Shown: positions 9,401 to 17,967 of the stretch, one piece after another
Position numbering within the stretch: position 1 is the stretch's first letter
Layout of the letters: each line of letters starts with the position of its first letter
Source: Pseudocitrobacter sp913778145
Lineage (GTDB): Bacteria > Pseudomonadota > Gammaproteobacteria > Enterobacterales > Enterobacteriaceae
Length of the DNA: 64,000 nucleotides
Assembly: GCA_035726825.1 (NCBI GenBank)
Contig: JALNTX010000001.1
Location: forward strand, 248,001 to 312,000
Reading direction: 5' to 3'
Translations under genes and position numbers: made by a program
The notes under the pieces: model-generated
Told to the model about the DNA's origin: nothing
Databases searched by the model: none
Seen by the model: the letters and a program-made list of their open reading frames with translations, nothing else

Positions 9401-10222
9401 CTATAATTCATTAAGATTCAGCACATCACGCATATCAAAAAGACCGTTTTCCTTTGATTTTAACCACAAAGCAGAACGCACTGCCCCGTTGGCAAATGTC
9501 ATGCGGCTGGACGCTTTATGCGTAATCTCAACGCGTTCGCCAATATCGGCGAACATCGCCGTATGTTCACCGACGATATCGCCCGCGCGCACGGTCGCGA
9601 ACCCGATAGTGCCAGGCACGCGCTCACCGGTATAACCTTCACGGCTGTAAACAGCACACTCTTTGAGATCTTTATCCAGCGCCGAGGCAATCGCCTCGCC
9701 CATCGCCAGCGCCGTGCCAGACGGCGCGTCAACTTTGTGACGATGGTGCGCTTCAATAATCTCGATGTCGGTATAGTCGCCCATCACTTTGGCGGCTTTC
9801 TCCAGCAGCTTCAGCATCACGTTCACGCCCACGCTGAAGTTGGCGGCGAAGACAATCGCAATTTCCTGAGAGGCATCGCGAATGGCCTGCTTACCGGCAT
9901 CATCAAAACCAGTGGTCCCGATAACCATGCCTTTCCCGTGTTCACGGCAGAACGCCAGATGCGCTAAGGTGCCTTCCGGGCGGGTAAAATCGATAAACAC
10001 ATCAAAATCATCTTTAACCGCGTCGAGGCTACTCCGAACGGTCACGCCGGTTTTCCCCGCGCCCGCCAGCTCGCCCGCATCGCTGCCCAGCAGGCTGGAA
10101 CCTTCGCGCTCCAGCGCCGCGCCCAGCTGAACGCCGTCCATTGCTATCGCCGCCTGAATTAACTGGCGCCCCATACGTCCACCGGCCCCGGCAATGGCGA
10201 CACGGATTTGTGCATCATGCAT
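9401..10222 (-). CDS. dapB: 4-hydroxy-tetrahydrodipicolinate reductase
   Basis: 273 aa, the same as E. coli DapB. NAD(P)H-dependent reductase of the diaminopimelate/lysine pathway. The N-terminal dinucleotide-binding loop is GAGGRMGRQ (12-20). The active-site segment EAHHRHKVDAPSGTA holds the catalytic His159 and Lys163. FANGAVRSALWL near the C-terminus is the usual tetramerisation/closing element. Single-gene unit with its own terminator, transcribed toward carAB. Confidence 0.98.
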   Translation of the reverse strand: MHDAQIRVAIAGAGGRMGRQLIQAAIAMDGVQLGAALEREGSSLLGSDAGELAGAGKTGVTVRSSLDAVKDDFDVFIDFTRPEGTLAHLAFCREHGKGMVIGTTGFDDAGKQAIRDASQEIAIVFAANFSVGVNVMLKLLEKAAKVMGDYTDIEIIEAHHRHKVDAPSGTALAMGEAIASALDKDLKECAVYSREGYTGERVPGTIGFATVRAGDIVGEHTAMFADIGERVEITHKASSRMTFANGAVRSALWLKSKENGLFDMRDVLNLNEL

Positions 10223-10344
10223 AGCTATTCTCTTTTGTTAATTTTGCGTAAACCGTTCTCAGAGTAACCAGCCCGCCCGGAGGCCGCCAGCCGAAAACGC
10301 CCATAATTAGAATTAAATGATAAACAGAGGGGAATATCAGTAAA

Positions 10345-10378
10345 AGCCATGATTCATCGGGAAGGACGAATCATGGCT
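10345..10378 (-). terminator. Hairpin terminator after rihC
   Basis: Perfect 11-bp stem AGCCATGATTC/GAATCATGGCT with a 12-nt loop in the 264-bp gap between rihC and dapB. On the minus strand it is followed by TTTAC, a short T tract, so it is a probable but weak intrinsic terminator. Nothing else is recognised in 10223-10486 beyond the dapB promoter region. Confidence 0.6.
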
Positions 10379-10486
10379 AAAGCTGAAAGGTTAAGGCGTA
10401 AATCTAACGCTTTTACACCGTTCTAATGGAAAGTGTCTGAATTATTGTCATTTCCCAACAGAATCATTCTCTGCGTAAGAAGACAC

Positions 10487-11401
10487 CTAGGGCGCAAGTC
10501 GGAACACCTCTGCCACCCACTTACGGAATCCCTCCACATCCAGCCCCAGCGCAACCTGCACATTCGCCGGTTGCCCGAGTCGGCCCTCAATATCCACCAC
10601 CGTGGTTCCGGCAGTGTAGGTTCCCTGCGTCTCAACGGCGACAAAGCACGGTTTCAGGCTAAACAGTTCCGGGCGCACCAGCCATGCGATAGCGCAGAGG
10701 TCGTGCATGCGCAGGCCGCTTTGCATGCTGCCGCTGCGGTAGTGGCTGAACAGCGAATGCAGCATTTTGCCGGTTTTATTGAGGGTCGGGAGCGTGGCCA
10801 GATACTCCGGCGTCAACACGGCCTGGTTAGTCACATCCAGCCCACACATCACGATTTCTAACCCGCTCTGGAATACCTGCGCAGCGGCTTCCGGGTCGAT
10901 GGCGATGTTGAATTCGGCGTTTGGCGTGAAGTTACCCCGCCCGGCAGATCCCCCCATAATCACCAGGCGACGAATATTAAACTGGCACTCCGGATACTGA
11001 GAGAGCAGCAGCGCGATATTGGTGAGTGGGCCGATGGCGACCAGCGTGACAGGTTCGGGTGAGTGCATCAGCGCATCGCGAATAGCGATGAAGGCTGGTT
11101 TCTCCAGCGGCTGGCGTTGATGTTCAGTGAAATCATACCCTTCCATGCCGGACTGCCCGTGCACATAGGCCGCATCGCGCAGCGGGCGCACCAGCGGCTT
11201 TGCCGCACCCTGAGCCAGCGGAACGTTCGCCTCCCAGAAATGCAGCAACTGGAGAGCGTTACGCGTGGTTTTTTCGACGGAAACGTTGCCCGCCACAGTC
11301 GTCATTAGCTGGAGATCCAGTTCAGGGGCAAACAACGCAGCCGCAATGGCGGCGGCATCGTCGATGCCTGGGTCAGTATCGAGAATAATCGGCAGGCGCA
11401 T
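10487..11401 (-). CDS. rihC: Ribonucleoside hydrolase RihC
   Basis: 304 aa, as in E. coli. Nucleoside hydrolase (IUNH family) that cleaves the N-glycosidic bond of purine and pyrimidine ribonucleosides, in salvage. The calcium-binding N-terminal motif DTDPGIDDA (8-16), the central GPLTNIALLL and IMGGS segments, and the His of RMHDLCAIAWL are present. The start has GGAGGAAAT immediately upstream. It follows the ispH terminator, so it is expressed from its own promoter or by read-through of the ribF-ileS-lspA-fkpB-ispH cluster, as in E. coli. Confidence 0.96.
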   Translation of the reverse strand: MRLPIILDTDPGIDDAAAIAAALFAPELDLQLMTTVAGNVSVEKTTRNALQLLHFWEANVPLAQGAAKPLVRPLRDAAYVHGQSGMEGYDFTEHQRQPLEKPAFIAIRDALMHSPEPVTLVAIGPLTNIALLLSQYPECQFNIRRLVIMGGSAGRGNFTPNAEFNIAIDPEAAAQVFQSGLEIVMCGLDVTNQAVLTPEYLATLPTLNKTGKMLHSLFSHYRSGSMQSGLRMHDLCAIAWLVRPELFSLKPCFVAVETQGTYTAGTTVVDIEGRLGQPANVQVALGLDVEGFRKWVAEVFRLAP

Positions 11402-11411
11402 ATTTCCTCCA

Positions 11412-11441
11412 TAAAAAAAATGCCAGACACTAAGTCTGGCA
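11412..11441 (-). terminator. Terminator of the ispH cluster
   Basis: Stem TGCCAGAC/GTCTGGCA followed on the minus strand by eight T. It lies between the ispH stop (11469) and the rihC start (11401), abutting the rihC ribosome binding site. Confidence 0.92.
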
Positions 11442-11468
11442 TATTGTCATATTTATGAAGGGAATAAC

Positions 11469-12419
11469 TTACTCGACTTCACGAACATCCACACGCAGCT
11501 CGCGCGGTACTTCGAAGACAATGTTCTCTTCGCGGCCTTCGAGTGGAATCGCTTCGCCGCCGCCGAGGGTTTGCAGGCGCGCGATGACGTTTTGCACCAG
11601 AATGTCCGGCGCGGATGCACCAGCGGTAACGCCGACACAGGCGGCGTCTTTCACCCACTCTTCCTGGATATCCGTCGCGTCGTCAATCAGATAGGCGGCT
11701 TTGCCCATCCGCTGCGCCAGTTCCGCCAGGCGGTTGGAGTTAGAGGAGTTTTTCGAGCCGACCACCAGCACTACGTCAGCCTGTTCCGCCAGCGAGCGCA
11801 CGGCTTCCTGACGGTTAGTGGTGGCGTAGCAGATGTCATCTTTGCGCGGGCCGACGATTTTCGGGAAGCGTTTACGCAGCGCGTCAATTACATCAGAGGT
11901 ATCATCAACGGAGAGCGTGGTCTGGGTCATAAACGACAGTTTGGCGTCGTTTTTAACGTCCAGCGTCCAGACATCATCCGGCGACTCGACCAGGTACATC
12001 CCGCCTTCCGGGTTACTGTACTGGCCCATCGTGCCTTCCACTTCCGGGTGACCGGCGTGGCCAATCAGAATGGACTCTTCACCACGACGGCTGGCGCGGG
12101 CAACTTCCATATGGACTTTGGTCACCAGCGGACAGGTGGCGTCGAACACAGTCAGATCGCGGTTTTTCGCTTCGTTGCGTACAGCCTGAGAAACACCGTG
12201 GGCGGAGAAAATCAGAATCGCGCCGTCCGGCACTTCGCTGATCTGTTCGATGAAAATCGCCCCGCGCTCGCGCAGGCTGTCGACCACATAACGGTTGTGT
12301 ACAACTTCATGACGCACGTAGATTGGCGCGCCGTAAATCGCCAGCGCGTTTTCAACAATGCTGATAGCGCGGTCTACACCTGCGCAAAAACCGCGCGGGT
12401 TAGCCAACAGGATCTGCAT
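11469..12419 (-). CDS. ispH: IspH, HMBPP reductase
   Basis: [4Fe-4S] enzyme of the MEP isoprenoid pathway, converting (E)-4-hydroxy-3-methylbut-2-enyl diphosphate to IPP and DMAPP. The start at 12419 gives 316 aa (E. coli length); the longer open frame to 12503 overlaps fkpB and is rejected. Cluster ligands: Cys12 (NPRGFCAGV), the Cys of FDATCPLVTKVH and the Cys of TAGASAPDILVQ's upstream segment (ACVGVTAG). The catalytic Glu of GHAGHPEVEGTMGQ is present. The fkpB stop and this ATG are one base apart (TGAAATG), implying translational coupling. Confidence 0.98.
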   Translation of the reverse strand: MQILLANPRGFCAGVDRAISIVENALAIYGAPIYVRHEVVHNRYVVDSLRERGAIFIEQISEVPDGAILIFSAHGVSQAVRNEAKNRDLTVFDATCPLVTKVHMEVARASRRGEESILIGHAGHPEVEGTMGQYSNPEGGMYLVESPDDVWTLDVKNDAKLSFMTQTTLSVDDTSDVIDALRKRFPKIVGPRKDDICYATTNRQEAVRSLAEQADVVLVVGSKNSSNSNRLAELAQRMGKAAYLIDDATDIQEEWVKDAACVGVTAGASAPDILVQNVIARLQTLGGGEAIPLEGREENIVFEVPRELRVDVREVE

Positions 12420-12420
12420 T

Positions 12421-12870
12421 TCAGGCCTCCAGTACCGGATCGATCTCCAGTACTTCAATATCAAAATGAACGGTATGGTCAGCCAGCGGATGGTTGAAAT
12501 CAACGGTGATGGAGTCGCCGTTAATCTCGCGGATCACGCCTGGCATCTCGCTGCCATCCATAGCGGTAAAGAGCATGATTGCGCCGATTTCAGGTTCGCC
12601 CGCATCCATAAATTCGCGGCGAGAGAAGTATTGAATCAGGTCTGGCGACGAGACGCCAAACGCGGCATCCGGCTCCAGTGAGAATTCTTTTTTGTCACCC
12701 GCTTTCAGGCCCAGCAGATGTTGTTCCAGCCCTTCAGAGAGCGAGCCATCGCCCAGGCGGAACAGTGCCGGTTTTCCGTTATTGCGGGTCGATTCGGCGG
12801 TAGAACCGTCATCGAGTTTCAGTGAGAAATGCACCAGAACGGCGCTGTTGCTCTGTACAGATTCAGACAT
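12421..12870 (-). CDS. fkpB: FkpB, FKBP-type peptidyl-prolyl isomerase
   Basis: 149 aa (E. coli length). SlpA-type FKBP: an FKBP fold (about 5-70 and 130-149) split by an insert-in-flap chaperone domain (about 70-130; EFSLEPDAAFGVSSPDLIQYF). It acts as a cytosolic prolyl isomerase/chaperone. Member of the ribF-ileS-lspA-fkpB-ispH operon, but separated from lspA by a REP pair. Confidence 0.96.
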   Translation of the reverse strand: MSESVQSNSAVLVHFSLKLDDGSTAESTRNNGKPALFRLGDGSLSEGLEQHLLGLKAGDKKEFSLEPDAAFGVSSPDLIQYFSRREFMDAGEPEIGAIMLFTAMDGSEMPGVIREINGDSITVDFNHPLADHTVHFDIEVLEIDPVLEA

Positions 12871-12903
12871 GCAGGTTTGCTCTTTAAAATGGCGCCGCCT
12901 GTC

Positions 12904-12982
12904 TGCCCGGTGGCGCTACGCTTACCGGGCCTACAAGGATCGCAATAATTGTAGGCCGGATTAGCGCAAGCGCCATCCGGCA
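12904..12982. repeat. BIME (two REP units) between lspA and fkpB
   Basis: Two REP palindromes face each other: TGCCCGGTGGCGCTACGC...ACCGGGC (12904-12936) and GTAGGCCGGATTAGCGC...GCCATCCGGCA (12951-12982). This is a typical intra-operon BIME in the 117-bp lspA-fkpB gap. Confidence 0.88.
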
Positions 12983-12987
12983 TTTTT

Positions 12988-13485
12988 TTATGCGGCTTTT
13001 TTCTCTTTGGAAGGTAAGAAACCTTCCAGCACGATCAACGCCGCGCCGACGCAGATTGCGCTATCGGCGAGGTTGAAGGTGGCAAAGTGCCAGTCGCGGA
13101 CGTAGAAGTCGATCATATCGACCACGAAGCCGTGCCACAGGCGGTCAAACAAATTACCCAGCGCACCGCCAATAATCAGCGCATAGGCGATGTTATTGAG
13201 CTTCTGAGTGGCCTTCGAGCGGTACATCAGCACCGTCAGCGCCACACAGATACCAATAGCGATACCGGCGAAGAACCAACGCTGCCAGCCGCCGCTGTCG
13301 GCGAGGAAGCTAAACGCCGCGCCGTAGTTACGCGCATAATGCAGATTAAGCGACGGGAACAGCGGTACCGTATCCCCCAGAGCAAAGTTCTGGAGGATCA
13401 GGAATTTGCTGCCCAGATCGATAATCAGCACGACTACCACCAGCCACAGCCAGCGTAGCCCTGTTGAACACATCGATTTACTCAT
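12988..13485 (-). CDS. lspA: Prolipoprotein signal peptidase LspA
   Basis: 165-residue inner-membrane aspartyl peptidase (signal peptidase II) that removes signal peptides from diacylglyceryl-prolipoproteins. Four hydrophobic segments (about 11-30, 70-88, 96-114, 138-158). The catalytic aspartates are Asp123 (VVDMIDF) and Asp141 (FNLADSAI), with the conserved N-R-G-like loop NYGAAFSFL before TM2. Its start codon overlaps the ileS stop (13485), typical of the coupled ileS-lspA pair. Target of globomycin in homologues. Confidence 0.98.
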   Translation of the reverse strand: MSKSMCSTGLRWLWLVVVVLIIDLGSKFLILQNFALGDTVPLFPSLNLHYARNYGAAFSFLADSGGWQRWFFAGIAIGICVALTVLMYRSKATQKLNNIAYALIIGGALGNLFDRLWHGFVVDMIDFYVRDWHFATFNLADSAICVGAALIVLEGFLPSKEKKAA

Positions 13486-16334
13486 CAGGCAAACTTACGT
13501 TTTTCGCCATCACCGGCGATGTTGCTGACACAGCGTCCGCAGATATCTGCGTGTTCCGCCACCTTGCCGATGTCCTGAGTGTAATGCCAGCAACGCGGGC
13601 ACTTCTCACCTTCGGCTTTGCTCAGCGCCACTTTCAGCCCTTTGAGCAGTTCGCTCTGCTGAGCATCAGCAGGTGCGGCACTATATTCCGCAACGTTGGC
13701 ACCCGAGGTCAACAGGACAAATCGCAGTTCTTCGCCGAGCGCGGTCAGTTTCGCCGCCAGTTCCGGTTCCGCGTACAGGGTCACTGCTGCTTCCAGAGAA
13801 CCGCCGACTTTTTTATCCGCACGCGCCTGTTCGATAACCTTGTTCACTTCGCCACGCACTTGCAACAGAACATCCCAGAAGCCGTCGTTCATGGCTTCGG
13901 TTTCGCCCAGGCCAAACAGGCCTTCATACCATTCACCGGTGAACACGTATTTCTCGCGGTCGCCCGGCAGGTAGCCCCAGATTTCATCTGCGGTGAAGGA
14001 CATGATCGGCGCCATCCAGCGCACCAGCGCTTCGGCGATGTGGTACAGCGCAGTCTGGCAGCTACGACGCGCCACGCTGTCCGCTTTCGCGGTGTACTGG
14101 CGATCTTTGATAATGTCGAGATAGAACGAGCCCATTTCAACGGAGCAGAAGCGCATCAGACGCTGTACCACTTCGTGGAAATCGTAGGATTCGTACGCTT
14201 TCAGGATGTCTTCCTGCGCTTCTTTCGCACAGCCAACCGCCCAACGGTCCAGCACCACCATCTCTTCCGGTTTCACCATATCTTTCAGCGGATCGAACCC
14301 GTTCAGGTTCGCCAGCAGGAAGCGCGCGGTGTTACGAATACGACGATAGCTGTCGGCAGCACGTTTCAGGATTTCATCAGAAACCGCCATTTCACCGGTG
14401 TAGTCGGTCGATGCCACCCACAGACGCAGGATATCCGCGCCCAGTTTGTTCATCACGTCCTGCGGAGAAACGGTGTTGCCGATGGATTTAGACATCTTAC
14501 GGCCCTGACCATCCACGGTGAAGCCGTGAGTCAGTACCTGACGGTAAGGTGCTTTTCCTTTCATCGCCGTGGAGATCATCAGGGAAGACATGAACCAGCC
14601 ACGATGCTGGTCAGAACCTTCCAGATACATATCCGGCGTATGGCCGCCAAATTCCGGACGCGCATCAACCACGGAGTAGCTCGTAGACCCGGAGTCAAAC
14701 CACACGTCCAGGGTATCCGGCACTTTCACATAGTTATCTGCATCGTCGCCGAGGATGTCACGCGGGTCGAGATCCCACCACGCCTGAATACCGTCTTTCT
14801 CAACGTATTTTGCGACTTCTTCGATCAGTTCAGTGGTACGCGGATGCAGCTCTTCGGTGTCTTTGTGCACGAACAGCGACATCGGCACACCCCAGGTACG
14901 CTGACGGGAGATACACCAGTCAGGGCGGTTCGCAACCATCGATTCGATGCGTGCTTTACCCCATGCCGGGATCCAGCCGCTCAGGTTTTCTTTCGCCAGA
15001 CCTTCCTGCTCGATACGGTCGATCTCTTTGAGCGACTGAATGCGCAGGCCTTTTTGGTCCATGCTGATGAACCACTGCGGGGTGGCACGGAAGATGATTG
15101 GCGTTTTGTGACGCCAGCAGCAAGGGTAGCTGTGCTGCATTTTTTCTACGTGCAGCAGGGCGCCTTTCTCTTGCAGCAGCTCAACGATTTTATCGTTCGC
15201 TTTGAAGACGTTAACACCGTCCAGACCTGGGTAAGTACCCGCCAGATAAGCGCCATCCGGGCCAACCGGGTTAGCGATTTCCAGACCATATTTCTGGCTG
15301 ATGGTGTAGTCGTCCGGGCCGTGACCACCGGCGGTATGTACCGCACCGGTACCCGCGTCCAGCGTCACGTGGTCGCCCAGAATTGCCGGCACGTCGAAGC
15401 CCATGAACGGGTGCTGGAAGCGCATCAGTTCAAGTTCAGCGCCGTTTACGGTGCCCAGCACGGTGTAATCCGCCGCGCCGATGCGTTTCATTACACCATC
15501 AAGCAGATCTTTCGCCACGATAACGGCCTGGCCTTCAACCTGCACCAGCGCGTAGTCGAACTCTTTGGAAAGTGAGATGGCGCGGTTTGCTGGCAGCGTC
15601 CACGGGGTGGTGGTCCAGATAACCAGAGATACCGGCCCGTTGACGTTGGCGACGCCAAATTTCGCTTTTACCGCATCCGCGTCAACCGCGTGGAAGGCCA
15701 CGTCGATGGACGGAGAGGTTTTGTCATAGTATTCCACTTCCGCTTCAGCCAGCGCGGAACGGCAGTCGACGCACCAGTGAACCGGCTTCGCGCCTTTCAG
15801 CATGTGGCCGTTGTGGATGATTTTACCGAGCGCACGAATGATGTTGGCTTCGGTTTTGAAATCCATGGTCAGGTACGGGTGCTGCCAGTCGCCCAGCACG
15901 CCCAGACGAATAAAGTCTTTACGCTGACCATCCACCTGGCCCGCTGCGTATTCACGGCATTTCGCGCGGAATTCTGCGGCGGTAAACTTCTCGCCCGGCT
16001 TACCGAATTCTTGCTCGACTTTCAGCTCAATCGGTAGGCCGTGGCAGTCCCAACCCGGCACGTACGGAGAGTCGTAACCCGCCAGACCTTTGGACTTAAT
16101 AATAATATCTTTGAGAATCTTGTTTACAGAGTGACCAATATGAATGCTGCCATTCGCATAGGGAGGGCCATCATGCAGAATGAAGGTTTTTTTGCCCTTT
16201 TTCGCGGCACGAATGATGCCGTACAGGTCATCTTCGGTCCAACGCGCCAGCATTCCCGGTTCACGCTTGGCGAGATCGCCGCGCATCGGGAACCCTGTTT
16301 CCGGCAAATTCAGGGTAGATTTATAGTCACTCAT
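13485..16334 (-). CDS. ileS: Isoleucyl-tRNA synthetase (with 11-residue net insertion)
   Basis: Class Ia aminoacyl-tRNA synthetase charging tRNA-Ile, with CP1 editing of valine. HIGH motif in GSIHIGHS, KMSKS loop in GRKMSKSIGN, and a C-terminal zinc finger (CPRCWHY...CGRCVSN). Length is 949 aa against 938 in E. coli. The difference is a segment at residues 439-453 (14976-15020), between the end of CP1 and the WIPxWG stretch, where E. coli has only four residues. In the editing pocket the usual HTAPGHGPDD reads HTAGGHGPDD (Gly at 336), while His333 and Asp342 are kept. The frame is intact, so it is probably functional. Upstream of and coupled to lspA. Confidence 0.98.
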   Translation of the reverse strand: MSDYKSTLNLPETGFPMRGDLAKREPGMLARWTEDDLYGIIRAAKKGKKTFILHDGPPYANGSIHIGHSVNKILKDIIIKSKGLAGYDSPYVPGWDCHGLPIELKVEQEFGKPGEKFTAAEFRAKCREYAAGQVDGQRKDFIRLGVLGDWQHPYLTMDFKTEANIIRALGKIIHNGHMLKGAKPVHWCVDCRSALAEAEVEYYDKTSPSIDVAFHAVDADAVKAKFGVANVNGPVSLVIWTTTPWTLPANRAISLSKEFDYALVQVEGQAVIVAKDLLDGVMKRIGAADYTVLGTVNGAELELMRFQHPFMGFDVPAILGDHVTLDAGTGAVHTAGGHGPDDYTISQKYGLEIANPVGPDGAYLAGTYPGLDGVNVFKANDKIVELLQEKGALLHVEKMQHSYPCCWRHKTPIIFRATPQWFISMDQKGLRIQSLKEIDRIEQEGLAKENLSGWIPAWGKARIESMVANRPDWCISRQRTWGVPMSLFVHKDTEELHPRTTELIEEVAKYVEKDGIQAWWDLDPRDILGDDADNYVKVPDTLDVWFDSGSTSYSVVDARPEFGGHTPDMYLEGSDQHRGWFMSSLMISTAMKGKAPYRQVLTHGFTVDGQGRKMSKSIGNTVSPQDVMNKLGADILRLWVASTDYTGEMAVSDEILKRAADSYRRIRNTARFLLANLNGFDPLKDMVKPEEMVVLDRWAVGCAKEAQEDILKAYESYDFHEVVQRLMRFCSVEMGSFYLDIIKDRQYTAKADSVARRSCQTALYHIAEALVRWMAPIMSFTADEIWGYLPGDREKYVFTGEWYEGLFGLGETEAMNDGFWDVLLQVRGEVNKVIEQARADKKVGGSLEAAVTLYAEPELAAKLTALGEELRFVLLTSGANVAEYSAAPADAQQSELLKGLKVALSKAEGEKCPRCWHYTQDIGKVAEHADICGRCVSNIAGDGEKRKFA

Positions 16335-16370
16335 TAGATTCTCGATTCCGTATTTAAACGTATTCAGGCA

Positions 16371-17309
16371 TTAAGCCGGTTTTGAAAGCCCAAAAAATTC
16401 GCGGGCCGTTAATTCGTCACGCGCGATTTGCGCTTTAAGCTCATCCAGCGACGCGAATCGCTGCTCATTGCGTATTTTTTTACGCAGGATAACGTTTATA
16501 TGGCGACCGTAGAGGTCCATTACAACGTCCAACAGATGTACTTCCAGTTGCTGGCGCACGCCAGCCACCGTTGGGCGGGTACCGATATTGGCGACACCTG
16601 TATAAGATTTGTCGCCAAGCCCCGTCACTTCAACCGCATAGACCCCTTTCACCGGGGAGACCTGACGACGCAGCGGTAAGTTCGCCGTCGGGAAACCAAT
16701 GGTGCGCCCTAACTCATCGCCGTGCACCACGCGCCCGGAGATAGTAAAAGGATGCCCCAGTAAATTTTCAGCCAGTTCGAGCTGGTCATCCGCCAGCGCC
16801 TGGCGCACGGCGGTGCTGCTGATGCGCACGCCGCCTTCGCAGAAGGTTTGTGTGCTGGTGACATCAAAGCCAAACTCCGCGCCCGCCTTCTGTAATAACA
16901 AGAAATCCCCCTGACGACCAGCGCCAAAGCGGAAATCATCACCCACCGCCAAAAACTGTACGCCTAAACGCTTCACTAACAGGTTGCGGATAAAGTCCTG
17001 CGCGCTCAGCGCGGCAAAGCGACGATCAAAACGCAGACAGACAACATAATCGACGCCGCTTTCAGCCAGATAGCGCAGTTTTTCACGTAAACGCGTCAGG
17101 CGCGCGGGAGACTTATCGCCGGCAAACAACTCCAGCGGCTGCGGTTCAAAAATCATCACCACCACAGGCAAATTACGCGCACGCCCTTCGGCACGCAGAC
17201 CCTGTAGCAACGCCTGGTGGCCACGATGCACACCGTCGAAATTTCCAATGGTCAGCACACACCCGTGCGGGGCCTGACTGAGATTTTGTATGCCGCGTAT
17301 CAGCTTCAT
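16371..17309 (-). CDS. ribF: RibF, bifunctional riboflavin kinase / FAD synthetase
   Basis: 312 aa (E. coli 313). The N-terminal FMN adenylyltransferase domain has the nucleotidyl-transferase signature GNFDGVHRGHQ (22-32) and a later RISSTAVRQAL motif. The C-terminal flavokinase domain has GRTIGFPTANL. It turns riboflavin into FMN and FAD in the cytosol. First gene of the ileS cluster, 36 bp upstream of ileS, and divergent from rpsT. Confidence 0.98.
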   Translation of the reverse strand: MKLIRGIQNLSQAPHGCVLTIGNFDGVHRGHQALLQGLRAEGRARNLPVVVMIFEPQPLELFAGDKSPARLTRLREKLRYLAESGVDYVVCLRFDRRFAALSAQDFIRNLLVKRLGVQFLAVGDDFRFGAGRQGDFLLLQKAGAEFGFDVTSTQTFCEGGVRISSTAVRQALADDQLELAENLLGHPFTISGRVVHGDELGRTIGFPTANLPLRRQVSPVKGVYAVEVTGLGDKSYTGVANIGTRPTVAGVRQQLEVHLLDVVMDLYGRHINVILRKKIRNEQRFASLDELKAQIARDELTAREFFGLSKPA

Positions 17310-17563
17310 GTCTGGCTCAAAAGAGTGAAAATCGCCAAAGTATACCTTGTACAGCAGTCAACGTTAACCGGCGATTGCACCTTGTACAGGGAAAGAGACA
17401 ATGATTTCATCAGCATCACGATAAAAGGCAAGAAAATCTGTGCCGGTCGTGCGAATTTTATGCCGGAAAGGCTGTATTCATCGACCACAAGCTGGTAGAA
17501 TCCTGCGCCATCAATACGTAATGAAGCGTTGATACATTAACGGCGCTTATTTGCACAAATCCA

Positions 17564-17592
17564 TTGACAAAAGAAGGCTAAACGGGCATATT
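17564..17592 (+). promoter_or_regulatory. rpsT promoter (P2-like)
   Basis: Near-consensus sigma70 promoter: TTGACA at 17564-17569, a 17-nt spacer, and CATATT at 17587-17592. This matches the downstream rpsT promoter of E. coli as remembered. The 330-bp ribF-rpsT gap (17310-17639) otherwise contains no convincing gene; the short frames there do not resemble the E. coli yaaY peptide. Confidence 0.85.
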
Positions 17593-17639
17593 CCTCGGCC
17601 TTTGAATTGTCCATATAGAACACATTTGGGAGTTGGACC

Positions 17640-17903
17640 TTGGCTAATATCAAATCAGCTAAGAAGCGCGCCGTTCAGTCTGAAAAGGCTCGCAAGCACA
17701 ACGCAAGCCGTCGCTCTATGATGCGTACTTTCATCAAGAAAGTATACGTAGCAATCGAAGCTGGCGACAAAGCTGCTGCAGTTAAAGCATTTAACGAAAT
17801 GCAACCGATCGTGGACCGTCAGGCTGCTAAAGGTCTGATCCACAAAAACAAAGCTGCGCGTCATAAAGCAAACCTGACCGCTCAGATCAACAAACTGGCT
17901 TAA
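17640..17903 (+). CDS. rpsT: 30S ribosomal protein S20
   Basis: 87 aa and nearly identical to E. coli S20: a lysine/arginine-rich three-helix protein that binds 16S rRNA in the body of the 30S subunit. It starts with TTG at 17640, preceded by GGGAGTTGGACC, as in E. coli, where the UUG start underlies translational autoregulation. Monocistronic, with its own promoter and terminator. Confidence 0.99.
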   Translation: MANIKSAKKRAVQSEKARKHNASRRSMMRTFIKKVYVAIEAGDKAAAVKAFNEMQPIVDRQAAKGLIHKNKAARHKANLTAQINKLA

Positions 17904-17929
17904 TCGCCTGCTTGTTATCGCTTTGTAGA

Positions 17930-17956
17930 AAAAACCCGCCTCGTGCGGGTTTTTTT
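17930..17956 (+). terminator. rpsT terminator, probably bidirectional
   Basis: Stem AAAAACCCGC/GCGGGTTTTT with a 5-nt loop and a T run on both strands. It lies between rpsT and the convergent nhaR, whose stop is 12 bp away, so it can serve both. Confidence 0.92.
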
Positions 17957-17967
17957 ACGTCTGTATT

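Noticed and set aside
13464..15575. 703-residue open frame on the plus strand opposite ileS
   Set aside because: Antisense shadow of a highly expressed, codon-biased gene; no domain, no ribosome binding site, rich in His/Phe/Arg as such shadows are.
17310..17639. A yaaY-like small gene between ribF and rpsT
   Set aside because: Open frames there do not resemble the E. coli YaaY peptide as remembered and overlap the rpsT promoters.
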